A stretch of DNA of 64,000 nucleotides from Mariniphaga sp041686935 (GTDB taxonomy: Bacteria; Bacteroidota; Bacteroidia; Bacteroidales; Prolixibacteraceae), in NCBI GenBank assembly GCA_041686935.1, contig JAWLCW010000017.1:1-64000 (forward strand), read 5' to 3'. Positions 27,210-35,454 of the stretch are shown one piece after another. Position 1 is the first letter of the stretch, and each line of letters begins with the position of its first letter. A program made the translations under genes and the position numbers. The notes under the pieces were generated by a model. It was not told where the DNA came from. It made no database searches and worked only from the letters and a program-made list of their open reading frames with translations.

Positions 27210-28214
27210 ATGGCAGACCGCAGAACATTTTTAAAATCGCTGGCTGGGTTAACGGCCGGTTTAACCGTCAGCAGTGCTGCTTTTGGGAAAAATTCCGAAA
27301 GTGACCGGCTTGGTGAAGTACTTCCGAAAAGGAAATTTGGCCGTACTGGTGAATATGTTACCATGCTGGGAACAGGTGGTTACCACATTGGCTGGACTAC
27401 CGAACGCGATGCGCAGGAAGTTATTGAAGCATCTTTGGAAGGGGGCGTTCGGTTTTTCGATACAGCCGAAAGTTATTCGCGAGGTGTGAGCGAGGAACGT
27501 TACGGAAAATACCTCACGCCTAAGTACCGCGATTTGATTTTTCTGATGACCAAAACTACCGGACCCGATGCCAAAACCGTGCAGGAACATCTCGAAGGTT
27601 CGTTGCGCCGGTTAAAGGTGGATCAGATTGACCTTTATCAGGTACATTCCATCCGCACTCCGCAGGATGTTGACGACCGGATTTCAAACGGAGTTCTTGA
27701 GGTACTTTTGAAAGCCAAAGAACAGGGGAAAATAAAATACATTGGTTTTACCGGGCACCAAAATCCGTTTGCCCATACACGTATGTTGGAACTGACCGAA
27801 CAAAGCGATTTGTTCGATGGCGTTTTAATGCCGGTAAATGTGCTTGATCCCTCTTATTTCAGTTTTACTGAAAATGTAATGCATAAAGCGCTGGAGAGGA
27901 ACCTGGGAATTATGGCCATGAAATCGTTGGCCGACGGACGGTTTTTTTCCAAAAAAGAGCAGGCCAACTGGACAAGTGATGATCCTGTTATTCCCAATTA
28001 CCTGAGCATCAGGGAAGCTATGTATTTTGTATGGTCGCTGCCCGTTTCAGTTATCATAACCGGAAGTGAAAATGCCACATTCATGCGCGAAAAAATTACA
28101 CTGGCACGTTCGTTTTCCAAATATTCCGAAGAACAGCGGGCTGCGCTCATCGAAAAGGTTAAAGAAATTGCGATTACAGGGAAAGTGGAATATTTTAAAC
28201 GGCAGGAAGCTTAA
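27210..28214 (+). CDS. Exported aldo/keto reductase-family oxidoreductase
   Basis: I start at the ATG at 27210, giving 334 residues, because it begins a twin-arginine signal (MADRRTFLKSLAGLTAGLTV, then SSAAFG); the open frame upstream has no such sense. The body is an AKR-family barrel: KFGRTGEYVTMLGTGGYHIG, catalytic Asp/Tyr in FFDTAESYSRG, Lys in LMTKTTGPDA and His in LYQVHSI. Tat export implies a folded, cofactor-loaded enzyme in the periplasm. Substrate unknown; sugar or keto-sugar oxidoreduction would fit the neighbourhood. It is divergent from the sigma gene and has its own terminator downstream. Confidence 0.85.
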   Translation: MADRRTFLKSLAGLTAGLTVSSAAFGKNSESDRLGEVLPKRKFGRTGEYVTMLGTGGYHIGWTTERDAQEVIEASLEGGVRFFDTAESYSRGVSEERYGKYLTPKYRDLIFLMTKTTGPDAKTVQEHLEGSLRRLKVDQIDLYQVHSIRTPQDVDDRISNGVLEVLLKAKEQGKIKYIGFTGHQNPFAHTRMLELTEQSDLFDGVLMPVNVLDPSYFSFTENVMHKALERNLGIMAMKSLADGRFFSKKEQANWTSDDPVIPNYLSIREAMYFVWSLPVSVIITGSENATFMREKITLARSFSKYSEEQRAALIEKVKEIAITGKVEYFKRQEA

Positions 28215-28232
28215 AAATTGATTAACCTTATT

Positions 28233-28255
28233 TTCCGGATAACCCGGAATCTTTT
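28233..28255 (+). terminator. Terminator after the aldo/keto reductase gene
   Basis: TTCCGG (28233-28238) and CCGGAA (28244-28249) form a 6-base stem with a 5-base loop, followed by TCTTTTC. It lies 18 bases after the reductase stop codon. Confidence 0.65.
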
Positions 28256-28263
28256 CAAAAAAT

Positions 28264-28271
28264 TATCTTTG
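28264..28271 (+). promoter_or_regulatory. Bacteroidota -7 promoter element upstream of pgi
   Basis: TATCTTTG matches the Bacteroidota -7 consensus TAnnTTTG. I see no good -33 TTG at the usual spacing. Transcription would begin near 28278, right at the base of a 12-base hairpin, and run 87 bases to the pgi start at 28365. Confidence 0.5.
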
Positions 28272-28281
28272 TAACCTGATC

Positions 28282-28312
28282 GTCATAGTATCACCCAAAA
28301 TGATACTATGAC
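28282..28312 (+). promoter_or_regulatory. Leader hairpin of pgi
   Basis: GTCATAGTATCA (28282-28293) and TGATACTATGAC (28301-28312) form a perfect 12-base stem with a CCCAAAA loop, followed by TTTAATTTTT. If the TATCTTTG element is the pgi promoter, this hairpin is at the very 5' end of the pgi transcript, where it could stabilise the mRNA or act as an attenuator. It could also be a second terminator for the gene upstream. Confidence 0.6.
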
Positions 28313-28364
28313 TTTAATTTTTAAAAACTAAGTTTGGAATCGAAACCATCAAAAAAATAAATAT

Positions 28365-30014
28365 ATGTTGCCAAAAATAAATCCGATGACCACCAAAGCC
28401 TGGGAAAAACTGGAAGATTACTACTTCGGTTTTGAAGGTATTCAAATGAAGGAAATGTTTGAAAAAGATACTGGCCGTTTTTATAAATATTCTGTAAAGT
28501 TTGAAGATATTCTTGTTGATTTTTCTAAAAATATGTTAGACGACAAAGGGCGTGAAATCCTGATTGAACTGGCACAGGAGTGCAGGTTAAAAGATGCCAT
28601 TGAAAGCATGTTTACGGGAGAAAAAATCAATGCCACCGAAAACCGGGCCGTGCTTCATGTGGCATTGCGCAATCGCAGTAACGCGCCCATTTTGGTTGAT
28701 GGACAGGATGTAATGCCTGAAGTGAATGCTGTGCTCGACCAAATGAAAAATTTTTCTGATAAAGTAATTTTCGGCGAATGGAAAGGTTATACAGGAAAGG
28801 CAATTACAGATATAGTAAATATTGGCATCGGTGGTTCCGATTTGGGGCCGTTGATGGTGACAGAAGCGCTGAAACCCTATAAAAATCACCTCAACCTGCA
28901 TTTTGTGTCGAACGTGGACGGGACACACATTGCCGAAACGCTAAAAAAAGTAAATCCGGAAACCACGCTATTTATCGTGGCTTCAAAAACGTTCACCACA
29001 CAGGAAACCATGACCAATGCCAACACGGCTCGTGACTGGTTCCTGAAAGTTGCAAAAGATGAAGGTTTCGTAAAAAATCATTTTGCAGCGGTTTCAACCA
29101 ACGAAAAGGAGGTGGCAAAATTTGGTATCGATACCAAAAACATGTTCCGTTTTTGGGACTGGGTTGGCGGCCGCTATTCACTCTGGTCGGCCATCGGTCT
29201 TTCCATTGTTTTGGGAATTGGTTATGAGAACTATATTGAACTTCTGGAGGGCGCCCATGCTATGGACAATCATTTCCGCAACGCAGAATTTGATAAAAAT
29301 GTACCGGTGATTCTGGCACTTTTTGGAATTTGGTACAACAATTTTTTCGGCGCCGAAACCGAGGCCATTTTACCTTACGACCAGTATATGCATCGCTTTG
29401 CCGCTTATTTTCAACAGGGAAACATGGAAAGCAACGGAAAATATGTGGACCGAAACGGAGAGCAGGTGGATTACCAAACGGGGCCAATCATCTGGGGCGA
29501 ACCCGGCACTAACGGGCAACACGCTTTTTATCAGCTTATTCACCAGGGTACAAAACTGATTCCGTGCGATTTTATTGCTGCTGCAATTAATTACAACCCA
29601 ATTGGCGATCACCATCAGAAACTGCTGGCCAACTTTTTTGCTCAAACCGAAGCGCTGATGGTTGGAAAAACTGAAGAACAGGTGGTTGCCGAACTGAAGG
29701 CTGCGGGGAAAACCGAAGAAGAAATTGAAACTCTTACCCCATTTAAAGTTTTCCCGGGAAATGTTCCAACTAATTCTATCCTGATAAAAAAACTCACTCC
29801 GCGTACGCTGGGCTCTTTGATAGTTATGTATGAGCACAAAATTTTTGTTCAGGGAATTATCTGGAACATATACAGTTTCGACCAGTGGGGAGTGGAATTG
29901 GGCAAACAACTGGCTAACTCCATTTTGCCCGAATTGGAAAATGACGAACCGGTTTCAGGCCATGATGCTTCTACGAATGGGTTGATAAATGCCTATAAAG
30001 AAATGCGAAAATAA
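28365..30014 (+). CDS. pgi: Glucose-6-phosphate isomerase
   Basis: A 549-residue protein of full length for the family. It interconverts glucose-6-phosphate and fructose-6-phosphate in the cytoplasm (glycolysis and gluconeogenesis). Signature segments are visible: NIGIGGSDLGPLMVTEAL, VASKTFTTQETMTNA, DWVGGRYSLWSAIGLS, YDQYMHRFAAYFQQGNMESN, GEPGTNGQHAFYQLIHQG and, near the end, IYSFDQWGVELGKQLA. It stands as a single gene with a leader hairpin and its own terminator. Confidence 0.97.
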   Translation: MLPKINPMTTKAWEKLEDYYFGFEGIQMKEMFEKDTGRFYKYSVKFEDILVDFSKNMLDDKGREILIELAQECRLKDAIESMFTGEKINATENRAVLHVALRNRSNAPILVDGQDVMPEVNAVLDQMKNFSDKVIFGEWKGYTGKAITDIVNIGIGGSDLGPLMVTEALKPYKNHLNLHFVSNVDGTHIAETLKKVNPETTLFIVASKTFTTQETMTNANTARDWFLKVAKDEGFVKNHFAAVSTNEKEVAKFGIDTKNMFRFWDWVGGRYSLWSAIGLSIVLGIGYENYIELLEGAHAMDNHFRNAEFDKNVPVILALFGIWYNNFFGAETEAILPYDQYMHRFAAYFQQGNMESNGKYVDRNGEQVDYQTGPIIWGEPGTNGQHAFYQLIHQGTKLIPCDFIAAAINYNPIGDHHQKLLANFFAQTEALMVGKTEEQVVAELKAAGKTEEEIETLTPFKVFPGNVPTNSILIKKLTPRTLGSLIVMYEHKIFVQGIIWNIYSFDQWGVELGKQLANSILPELENDEPVSGHDASTNGLINAYKEMRK

Positions 30015-30043
30015 TTGACATAAAAACATGGGCTAAAAATCAG

Positions 30044-30071
30044 AACCGGATTCTTGTAGTCCGGTTTTTTT
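30044..30071 (+). terminator. Intrinsic terminator of pgi
   Basis: AACCGGA (30044-30050) pairs with TCCGGTT (30060-30066) over 7 bases, followed by five Ts. It lies 30 bases after the pgi stop. Confidence 0.88.
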
Positions 30072-30212
30072 ATGCCTTCAGGATACCGGCAAATCATACA
30101 TCTCCTTTAATTGGAAATGACCAGTATCCGAATGATAAATCGGTGATTAAAAATACAGGTTTTGGCCTTTCTGCCGGATACAGGTTTTAATTTTCTGTTC
30201 AATTAGAAATGG

Positions 30213-30243
30213 TACCCTTTGTTTAGCGCGAAGGGTATTTTTT
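30213..30243 (+). terminator. Second plus-strand terminator-like hairpin before gpsA
   Basis: TACCCTT (30213-30219) pairs with AAGGGTA (30231-30237), followed on the plus strand by six Ts. The polarity is plus, although the next gene (gpsA) is on the minus strand, so it is either a back-up for pgi or the end of an unrecognised short plus-strand RNA between 30072 and 30243. Confidence 0.6.
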
Positions 30244-30258
30244 GCAAAAAATGAAATG

Positions 30259-31257
30259 TCAACTCAGTTTTTCGGCTAAACGAATTATCTCTTTTTTTGC
30301 CTGAAGGTTTTTGTAAAGAATGTTGTAAACCGTATCGCAAATGGGCAAATAAACCTGATATTGCTGGTTTATTTCGTGAATGGATTTTGAAGCGTAATAC
30401 CCTTCAGCAACCATATTCATGTCGAGAAATGCGTTTCGTACCGAGTAACCTCTCCCAATTAAAGTGCCCAGCAGACGGTTGCGGCTGAACTGGGAATAAA
30501 CCGTTACCATCAGGTCACCGAGGTATGCAGAATCTTTTATATCGCGGGTAATGGGATGGACCGTATCCACAAACCGTTTCATTTCCTGAATGGCATTGGA
30601 AACCAGCACTGCCTGGAAATTGTCGCCGTAACGAAGTCCGTGGGCAATTCCGGCGCCAATGGCAATGATGTTTTTCATTACCGATGTATATTCCGTCCCC
30701 CAAATGTCATCGGAAGTGGACGTGTTTATGTAATGGCTTTTAATCAGTCGGGCAAAATTGGCCGCTTTGTTTTCGTCGATACTGGCTACGGTGAGATACG
30801 AAAGTTTCTCAAGCGCTACCTCCTCGGCATGGCACGGACCGGCAATCACCCCAATACTTTCATGCGGAACATTGAAACACTTGTTTAGGTATTCCACCAC
30901 CAAAAGGTTTTCATGGGTTACAATACCTTTTATGCCCGACAAAAAATATTTACTGCTGAGGTCGGTTTTAAGGCCGCCCAGAATTTCCGGCAAAAAAGCT
31001 GAGGGAACGGCCAAAACAATAATGTCTGAATCCTCTACTATTTCATCCACATCATTATAAAAGTTTATCCGCTCCGTTTCAAATTCAACACTTTGCAGGT
31101 AGCGTGGGTTGTAACCCAATTCCCTGAAACTTGCAATAGTTTCCGTTTTCCTGAAAAACCAGTTGACTTGCCCCACATTTTCCAACAGCATTTTGGCAAT
31201 TGCCGTTGCCCAGCTTCCGCTTCCTATTATCCCTACCTTGTCTGTTTTAATATTCAT
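30259..31257 (-). CDS. gpsA: NAD(P)-dependent glycerol-3-phosphate dehydrogenase
   Basis: A 332-residue protein. It reduces dihydroxyacetone phosphate to sn-glycerol-3-phosphate for phospholipid synthesis. N-terminal Rossmann fold with GSGSWATAIAKML; AVPSAFLPEIL; IKGIVTHENL; VIAGPCHAEEVA; and the catalytic-Lys segment SVMKNIIAIGAGIAHGL followed by LGDLMVTVYSQFSRNRLLG. It is divergent from glpK, whose operon degrades the same metabolite. GpsA and GlpK/GlpD thus make and consume glycerol-3-phosphate from one divergent locus. Confidence 0.95.
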   Translation of the reverse strand: MNIKTDKVGIIGSGSWATAIAKMLLENVGQVNWFFRKTETIASFRELGYNPRYLQSVEFETERINFYNDVDEIVEDSDIIVLAVPSAFLPEILGGLKTDLSSKYFLSGIKGIVTHENLLVVEYLNKCFNVPHESIGVIAGPCHAEEVALEKLSYLTVASIDENKAANFARLIKSHYINTSTSDDIWGTEYTSVMKNIIAIGAGIAHGLRYGDNFQAVLVSNAIQEMKRFVDTVHPITRDIKDSAYLGDLMVTVYSQFSRNRLLGTLIGRGYSVRNAFLDMNMVAEGYYASKSIHEINQQYQVYLPICDTVYNILYKNLQAKKEIIRLAEKLS

Positions 31258-31274
31258 CCCCTTTTTTCAGGGAG

Positions 31275-31282
31275 CAAAAATA
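31275..31282 (-). promoter_or_regulatory. Candidate -7 element for gpsA
   Basis: Read on the minus strand this is TATTTTTG, matching TAnnTTTG, 18 bases upstream of the gpsA ATG. The resulting leader would be very short and I see no clear -33 TTG, so this is a modest call. Confidence 0.35.
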
Positions 31283-31360
31283 AGAACTTTATAAAACATC
31301 CTTTTAAATTCACTGAAATGTTGTATTTTCAGGGCAGAAAACAACAAAATACATCTGACC

Positions 31361-32857
31361 ATGCAAAAATACATTCTTGCACTCGACTCAGGCACAACCA
31401 GTAACAGAGCCATTCTTTTCAATCGGTCCGGGGAAATCGCCGGAACTGCTCAACAGGAATTCGAACAAATTTATCCGCGTCCGGGCTGGGTGGAACACAG
31501 TCCGCAAGCCATCTGGGAAAGCCAGTTAAAAGTGGCCCGCAAAGTATTGGAAGAACAAAAAGTTTCTCCTTCAGAAATAGCCGGGATTGGTATCACCAAT
31601 CAACGCGAAACCACGTTGATTTGGAACCGTGAAACCGGTGAGCCGGTGTATAACGCCATTGTTTGGCAAGACCGGAGAACTGCAGGCATCTGCGACGAAT
31701 TAAAAGACCGCAGACTGGAACATACTTTTGCTGTAAAAACCGGTCTGGTTATCGATGCATATTTTTCCGGAACAAAAATAAAGTGGATTCTGGACAATGT
31801 GGAAGGTGTTCGCGAACTGGCACAAGCCGGAAAACTGGCTTTTGGAACCGTGGATACCTGGCTCGTTTGGAAACTTACGGGTGGAAAACTGCACATTACT
31901 GATGTTACCAACGCCAGCCGCACTTTGCTTTTCAATATTCATACTCTGGAATGGGACGATGAACTGCTGGAAATTCTTGGCGTTCCGAAGGAAATTTTGC
32001 CAGAAGTAAAACAAAGCAGTGAAGTTTACGGGAAAACTGAAAGTGAATTGTTTGGGGAAGAAATTCCCGTGGCGGGAATTGCCGGCGACCAGCAGGCTGC
32101 GTTATTCGGACAAATGTGTATAAAAGAAGGAATGGTGAAAAACACTTACGGTACAGGCTGTTTTGTGGTTATGAATACCGGCAGCAAACCCATTGCTTCA
32201 AAACATAAACTGCTTACAACCATTGCCTGGCAGGTAAACGGAAAAACCACTTACGCGCTTGAAGGAAGTATTTTTGTTGCCGGTGCGGTGGTTCAGTGGT
32301 TGCGCGATCAACTGGGAATTATCAAATCTTCGGCTGAAATTGAGGATCTGGCATCGCAGGTACCCGACAGCGGTGGTGTTTCGTTTGTGCAGGCCTTTGT
32401 CGGTCTGGGGGCTCCGCATTGGGATCAATATGCTACCGGAACCATCATCGGATTGAGCCGCGGAACCGGGAGAGCTCATATCGCCCGGGCAGCACTTGAA
32501 GCCATCGCATTACGTTCAATGGAAGTGATAGAAACCATGGCTGAAGATTCCGGTATTGATGTGCATGAACTTCGGGTGGATGGTGGCGCTGCAGTAAATA
32601 ATCTGCTCATGCAAATTCAGGCCGATATGGTGAATACCGATGTTATTCGACCCAAAGTAACTGAAACAACTGCCTTGGGAGCAGCTTATCTGGCAGGTCT
32701 GGCAACCGGTTTCTGGAAAAGTATGATTGATGTGAAAGAACAGTGGCAGGTGGACCGCAAATTTCAACCGGCTGAAAACAGGGCGGAATTTGAAAAAGTG
32801 ATTTCGAACTGGAAAAAGGCTGTGGAAAGAAGCAAGGCGTGGTATGAATCACATTGA
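31361..32857 (+). CDS. glpK: Glycerol kinase
   Basis: A 498-residue FGGY kinase, first gene of glpK-glpD-glpF. It phosphorylates glycerol with ATP. Visible: ALDSGTTSNRAILFNRSGEI, GITNQRETTLIWNRETGEPV, AIVWQDRRTAGICDELK, GTVDTWLVWKLTGG, GIAGDQQAALFGQMC, YGTGCFVVMNTG, GLGAPHWDQYATG and LRVDGGAAVNNLLMQIQAD. Length and motifs are normal. It shares a 103-base divergent intergenic region with gpsA; no GlpR-like repressor gene is visible nearby. Confidence 0.97.
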   Translation: MQKYILALDSGTTSNRAILFNRSGEIAGTAQQEFEQIYPRPGWVEHSPQAIWESQLKVARKVLEEQKVSPSEIAGIGITNQRETTLIWNRETGEPVYNAIVWQDRRTAGICDELKDRRLEHTFAVKTGLVIDAYFSGTKIKWILDNVEGVRELAQAGKLAFGTVDTWLVWKLTGGKLHITDVTNASRTLLFNIHTLEWDDELLEILGVPKEILPEVKQSSEVYGKTESELFGEEIPVAGIAGDQQAALFGQMCIKEGMVKNTYGTGCFVVMNTGSKPIASKHKLLTTIAWQVNGKTTYALEGSIFVAGAVVQWLRDQLGIIKSSAEIEDLASQVPDSGGVSFVQAFVGLGAPHWDQYATGTIIGLSRGTGRAHIARAALEAIALRSMEVIETMAEDSGIDVHELRVDGGAAVNNLLMQIQADMVNTDVIRPKVTETTALGAAYLAGLATGFWKSMIDVKEQWQVDRKFQPAENRAEFEKVISNWKKAVERSKAWYESH

Positions 32858-32890
32858 TGAATCATCAGAAAACAAACAAAGAATAAAGTT

Positions 32891-34450
32891 ATGGAACGAG
32901 AAGCAACTCTGAAAAAAATAAGGAAAACAAAGTGGGATATTGTGATAATTGGCGGGGGAGCTACCGGGCTGGGATGTGCCGTGGATGCTGCTTCGCGCGG
33001 TTACAAAACCCTATTGCTCGAGCAGGTCGATTTTTCGAAAGGGACTTCGAGCCGTAGTACCAAGCTGGTTCACGGCGGTGTCCGCTATTTACAACAGGGC
33101 GATGTTTCACTGGTTTTCGAGGCACTGAAAGAACGCGGTCTGATGTTTAAAAATGCGCCACACCTGGTAACCAACCAGTCGTTTATAATTCCAACTTACG
33201 ATTGGTGGGGCGGACCTTTTTATACCGTTGGATTGAAGGTTTACGACTTTATGGCCGGGAAACTGGGACTCGGGCCTTCCAAACATTTGTCGCGGGAGGA
33301 AGCTATTGAAGCTTTACCAACGGTTGAACAGGAAGGATTAAAAGGTGGTGTAATATATCAGGATGGTCAGTTTGACGATTCGCGCATGGCCGTTACACTG
33401 GCCTTAACTGCAGTTGATTATGGCGCTACTTTACTGAACCATTGCAAAGTTACCCAACTAATGAAAAACGGTGAACTTGTAAACGGCGTGGTTGCAGTAG
33501 AACAGGAAACCGGAGAAGAGATTAAAATTAAATCGAAAGTGGTTATTAACGCCACCGGTGTGTTTGCCGATGAAGTCATTCAAATGGACGAACCCGGAAA
33601 ACCCGAAATGATAACGCCCAGCCAGGGAATTCACCTGATTCTGGATAAAAGCTATCTTCCCAACGATTATGCCATTATGGTTCCCCATACTTCCGACGGA
33701 CGGGTAATGTTTGCCGTTCCATGGCATAACCACGTGGTTGTGGGAACAACAGACACGCTAATAGAAAATCATTCACTTGAGCCCGTGGCACTGGATTCGG
33801 AAGTTGATTTTGTTCTGCAAACCGCCGGGCAATATCTGGTTAAACAACCCACCCGAAAGGATGTACTAAGCGTTTTTGCAGGACTTAGACCCCTGGCTAA
33901 ACCAGAGGGAGGAAAAAAGGCGACCAAGGAAATTTCCCGCGGACATAAAATTCTGATTTCCGTTTCTGGTTTGATAACCATAATTGGCGGCAAGTGGACC
34001 ACTTACCGGAAAATGGCTGAAGATACTATAGATAAAGCCATTATGCTGGGAGGCCTGGCAGAACGTGATTGCATAACACACCACTTGCCTGTTCATGGTT
34101 ATCGTATGGACATGGACCCAACCGACCCAATGGCGTCATACGGACTGGACAAGGAAGAAATTTTGGCCATTGAAGAGGAAGAAAACGGTTGGGGCGGATG
34201 GCTGAGCGAAAAATTGCAAATACGCAAATCACAGGTAGCATGGGCTGTCAGAAAGGAGTGGGGCCGCACAGTTGAGGATGTACTTGCAAGGAGGACAAGA
34301 GCCCTTTTTCTCGATGCCCGGGAAAGCGTACGCATTGCTCCGGAAGTAGCTAAACTGATGGCAAAAGAACTGGGTAAAAAGAAAAAATGGCAAAAAGAGC
34401 AAATTGAACAGTTTAATGAAATAGCTAAATATTATTACTTTCAGGATTAA
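32891..34450 (+). CDS. glpD: FAD-dependent glycerol-3-phosphate dehydrogenase (respiratory type)
   Basis: A 519-residue flavoprotein, 33 bases after glpK. It oxidises glycerol-3-phosphate to dihydroxyacetone phosphate at the membrane and passes electrons to quinone. The N-terminal FAD-binding loop is VIIGGGATGLGCAVDAAS. GTSSRSTKLVHGGVRYLQQG, VPWHNHVVVGTTDT, SGLITIIGGKWTTYRKMAED and the C-terminal DUF4349-free helical domain typical of GlpD (TVEDVLARRTRALFLDA) follow. Full length. Confidence 0.95.
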   Translation: MEREATLKKIRKTKWDIVIIGGGATGLGCAVDAASRGYKTLLLEQVDFSKGTSSRSTKLVHGGVRYLQQGDVSLVFEALKERGLMFKNAPHLVTNQSFIIPTYDWWGGPFYTVGLKVYDFMAGKLGLGPSKHLSREEAIEALPTVEQEGLKGGVIYQDGQFDDSRMAVTLALTAVDYGATLLNHCKVTQLMKNGELVNGVVAVEQETGEEIKIKSKVVINATGVFADEVIQMDEPGKPEMITPSQGIHLILDKSYLPNDYAIMVPHTSDGRVMFAVPWHNHVVVGTTDTLIENHSLEPVALDSEVDFVLQTAGQYLVKQPTRKDVLSVFAGLRPLAKPEGGKKATKEISRGHKILISVSGLITIIGGKWTTYRKMAEDTIDKAIMLGGLAERDCITHHLPVHGYRMDMDPTDPMASYGLDKEEILAIEEEENGWGGWLSEKLQIRKSQVAWAVRKEWGRTVEDVLARRTRALFLDARESVRIAPEVAKLMAKELGKKKKWQKEQIEQFNEIAKYYYFQD

Positions 34451-34469
34451 TAAACTAAAACAGAAATCA

Positions 34470-35216
34470 ATGATAGAACTTTTTGGAGAAGTCTTAGGCA
34501 CTTTTATTTTAATATTGCTGGGAAACGGAGTTGTTGCCAATGTTAACCTCGACAAAACGCATAGTCACGGAAGTGGATGGATTGTTATAACGGCCGGATG
34601 GGCCATGGCCGTTTTTGTCGCAGTTTTGGCTACGGCAGATATTAGCGGAGCGCATATCAATCCGGCAGTTACATTGGGTTTGGCTTTTAGCGGACTGTTT
34701 GAGTGGACAAAAGTTCTTCCTTTTATACTGGCACAAATGGTGGGGGCAATGCTGGGTGCTTTTACAGTTTATGTTTTCTTTCGTAATCATTTCAATATTA
34801 CAACAACTGCCGGGGCGAAAAAAGCCTGTTTTTGCACGGCGCCGGCCATCAGGCACTACCGGAATAATTTTTTTTCCGAATTCGTTGGAACATTTGTTTT
34901 GGTTTTGGCAGTGCTTTTAATCACCATGCCTCAGTTGCAATACGAAAGTTTTGGCAGCACCAAAGTGGGGTTAGGTTCGCTTGGCGCCCTTCCGGTTGCT
35001 TTGGTGGTATTTGCCCTGGGTTTGAGTTTGGGTGGAACTACAGGGTATGCCATTAATCCTGCCCGCGATTTGGGGCCCCGAATAGTTCATGCTCTTCTTC
35101 CGTTAAAAAGCAAAGACAACAACGACTGGCAATATTCATGGATCCCTGTTTTTGGACCTGTTGCAGGGGCCGCCTTTGCTTCATTGGTTCATTATTATAT
35201 CAGTTGTAATTGTTAA
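34470..35216 (+). CDS. glpF: Aquaporin-family glycerol facilitator
   Basis: A 248-residue six-helix MIP channel, 19 bases after glpD. Both half-helix pore motifs are present: GAHINPAVTLGLAF and GYAINPARDLGPRI. The arginine after the second NPA is the selectivity-filter Arg; the Asp after it (NPARD) is the residue typical of glycerol facilitators. The C-terminus ends in ISCNC, and the central loop has KKACFC, an unusual cysteine pair. Together with GlpK and GlpD it completes glycerol uptake and catabolism. Confidence 0.95.
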   Translation: MIELFGEVLGTFILILLGNGVVANVNLDKTHSHGSGWIVITAGWAMAVFVAVLATADISGAHINPAVTLGLAFSGLFEWTKVLPFILAQMVGAMLGAFTVYVFFRNHFNITTTAGAKKACFCTAPAIRHYRNNFFSEFVGTFVLVLAVLLITMPQLQYESFGSTKVGLGSLGALPVALVVFALGLSLGGTTGYAINPARDLGPRIVHALLPLKSKDNNDWQYSWIPVFGPVAGAAFASLVHYYISCNC

Positions 35217-35251
35217 ACAAAAAAAAAATTAGAAAAAAAGATGAAAGATTT

Positions 35252-35281
35252 TTGGTATTGAAAAAAGGTTTCTTACATTTG
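35252..35281 (+). promoter_or_regulatory. Bacteroidota-type promoter in the glpF-PAS intergenic region
   Basis: TTG at 35252-35254 and TACATTTG at 35274-35281 match the -33 TTG and -7 TAnnTTTG elements with 19 bases between. The next gene starts 174 bases downstream, beyond a strong terminator, so this promoter would make a short RNA and not the PAS-receiver mRNA. Confidence 0.5.
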
Positions 35282-35285
35282 TAAT

Positions 35286-35360
35286 GCAATACGTTCTGTA
35301 TTGCTTGTGTGTTTGGGGGTTAACATTTGAGGGCAGCTGATGAGCTGCCCTTTCTTTTTT
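35286..35360 (+). ncRNA. Candidate small RNA with two hairpins
   Basis: Downstream of the promoter-like element lies hairpin 1, GCAATAC (35286-35292) with GTATTGC (35298-35304). A single-stranded stretch with GGGGGTTAACATTTG follows, then a strong terminator hairpin. The whole would be about 70 nucleotides. No open frame of note is present. It could instead be only the glpF terminator preceded by a chance hairpin. Confidence 0.4.
35331..35360 (+). terminator. Strong intrinsic terminator downstream of glpF
   Basis: GGGCAGCT (35331-35338) pairs perfectly with AGCTGCCC (35343-35350) with a GATG loop, followed by TTTCTTTTTT. It ends either the glp operon or the candidate small RNA, and insulates the PAS-receiver gene. 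Confidence 0.92.
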
Positions 35361-35454
35361 CCGTCAATACGTCTTAAATTCAGTTCATTATTTATTTGCT
35401 ATTCCATGCTTTTAAAAAAATGGATATATTCGCACAGATTAAAACCTTTTTTCA

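Noticed and set aside
29370..29909. A 179-codon open frame antisense to pgi
   Set aside because: It lies wholly inside the conserved pgi gene in the opposite direction and its translation has no recognisable domain; it is a shadow of pgi codon usage.
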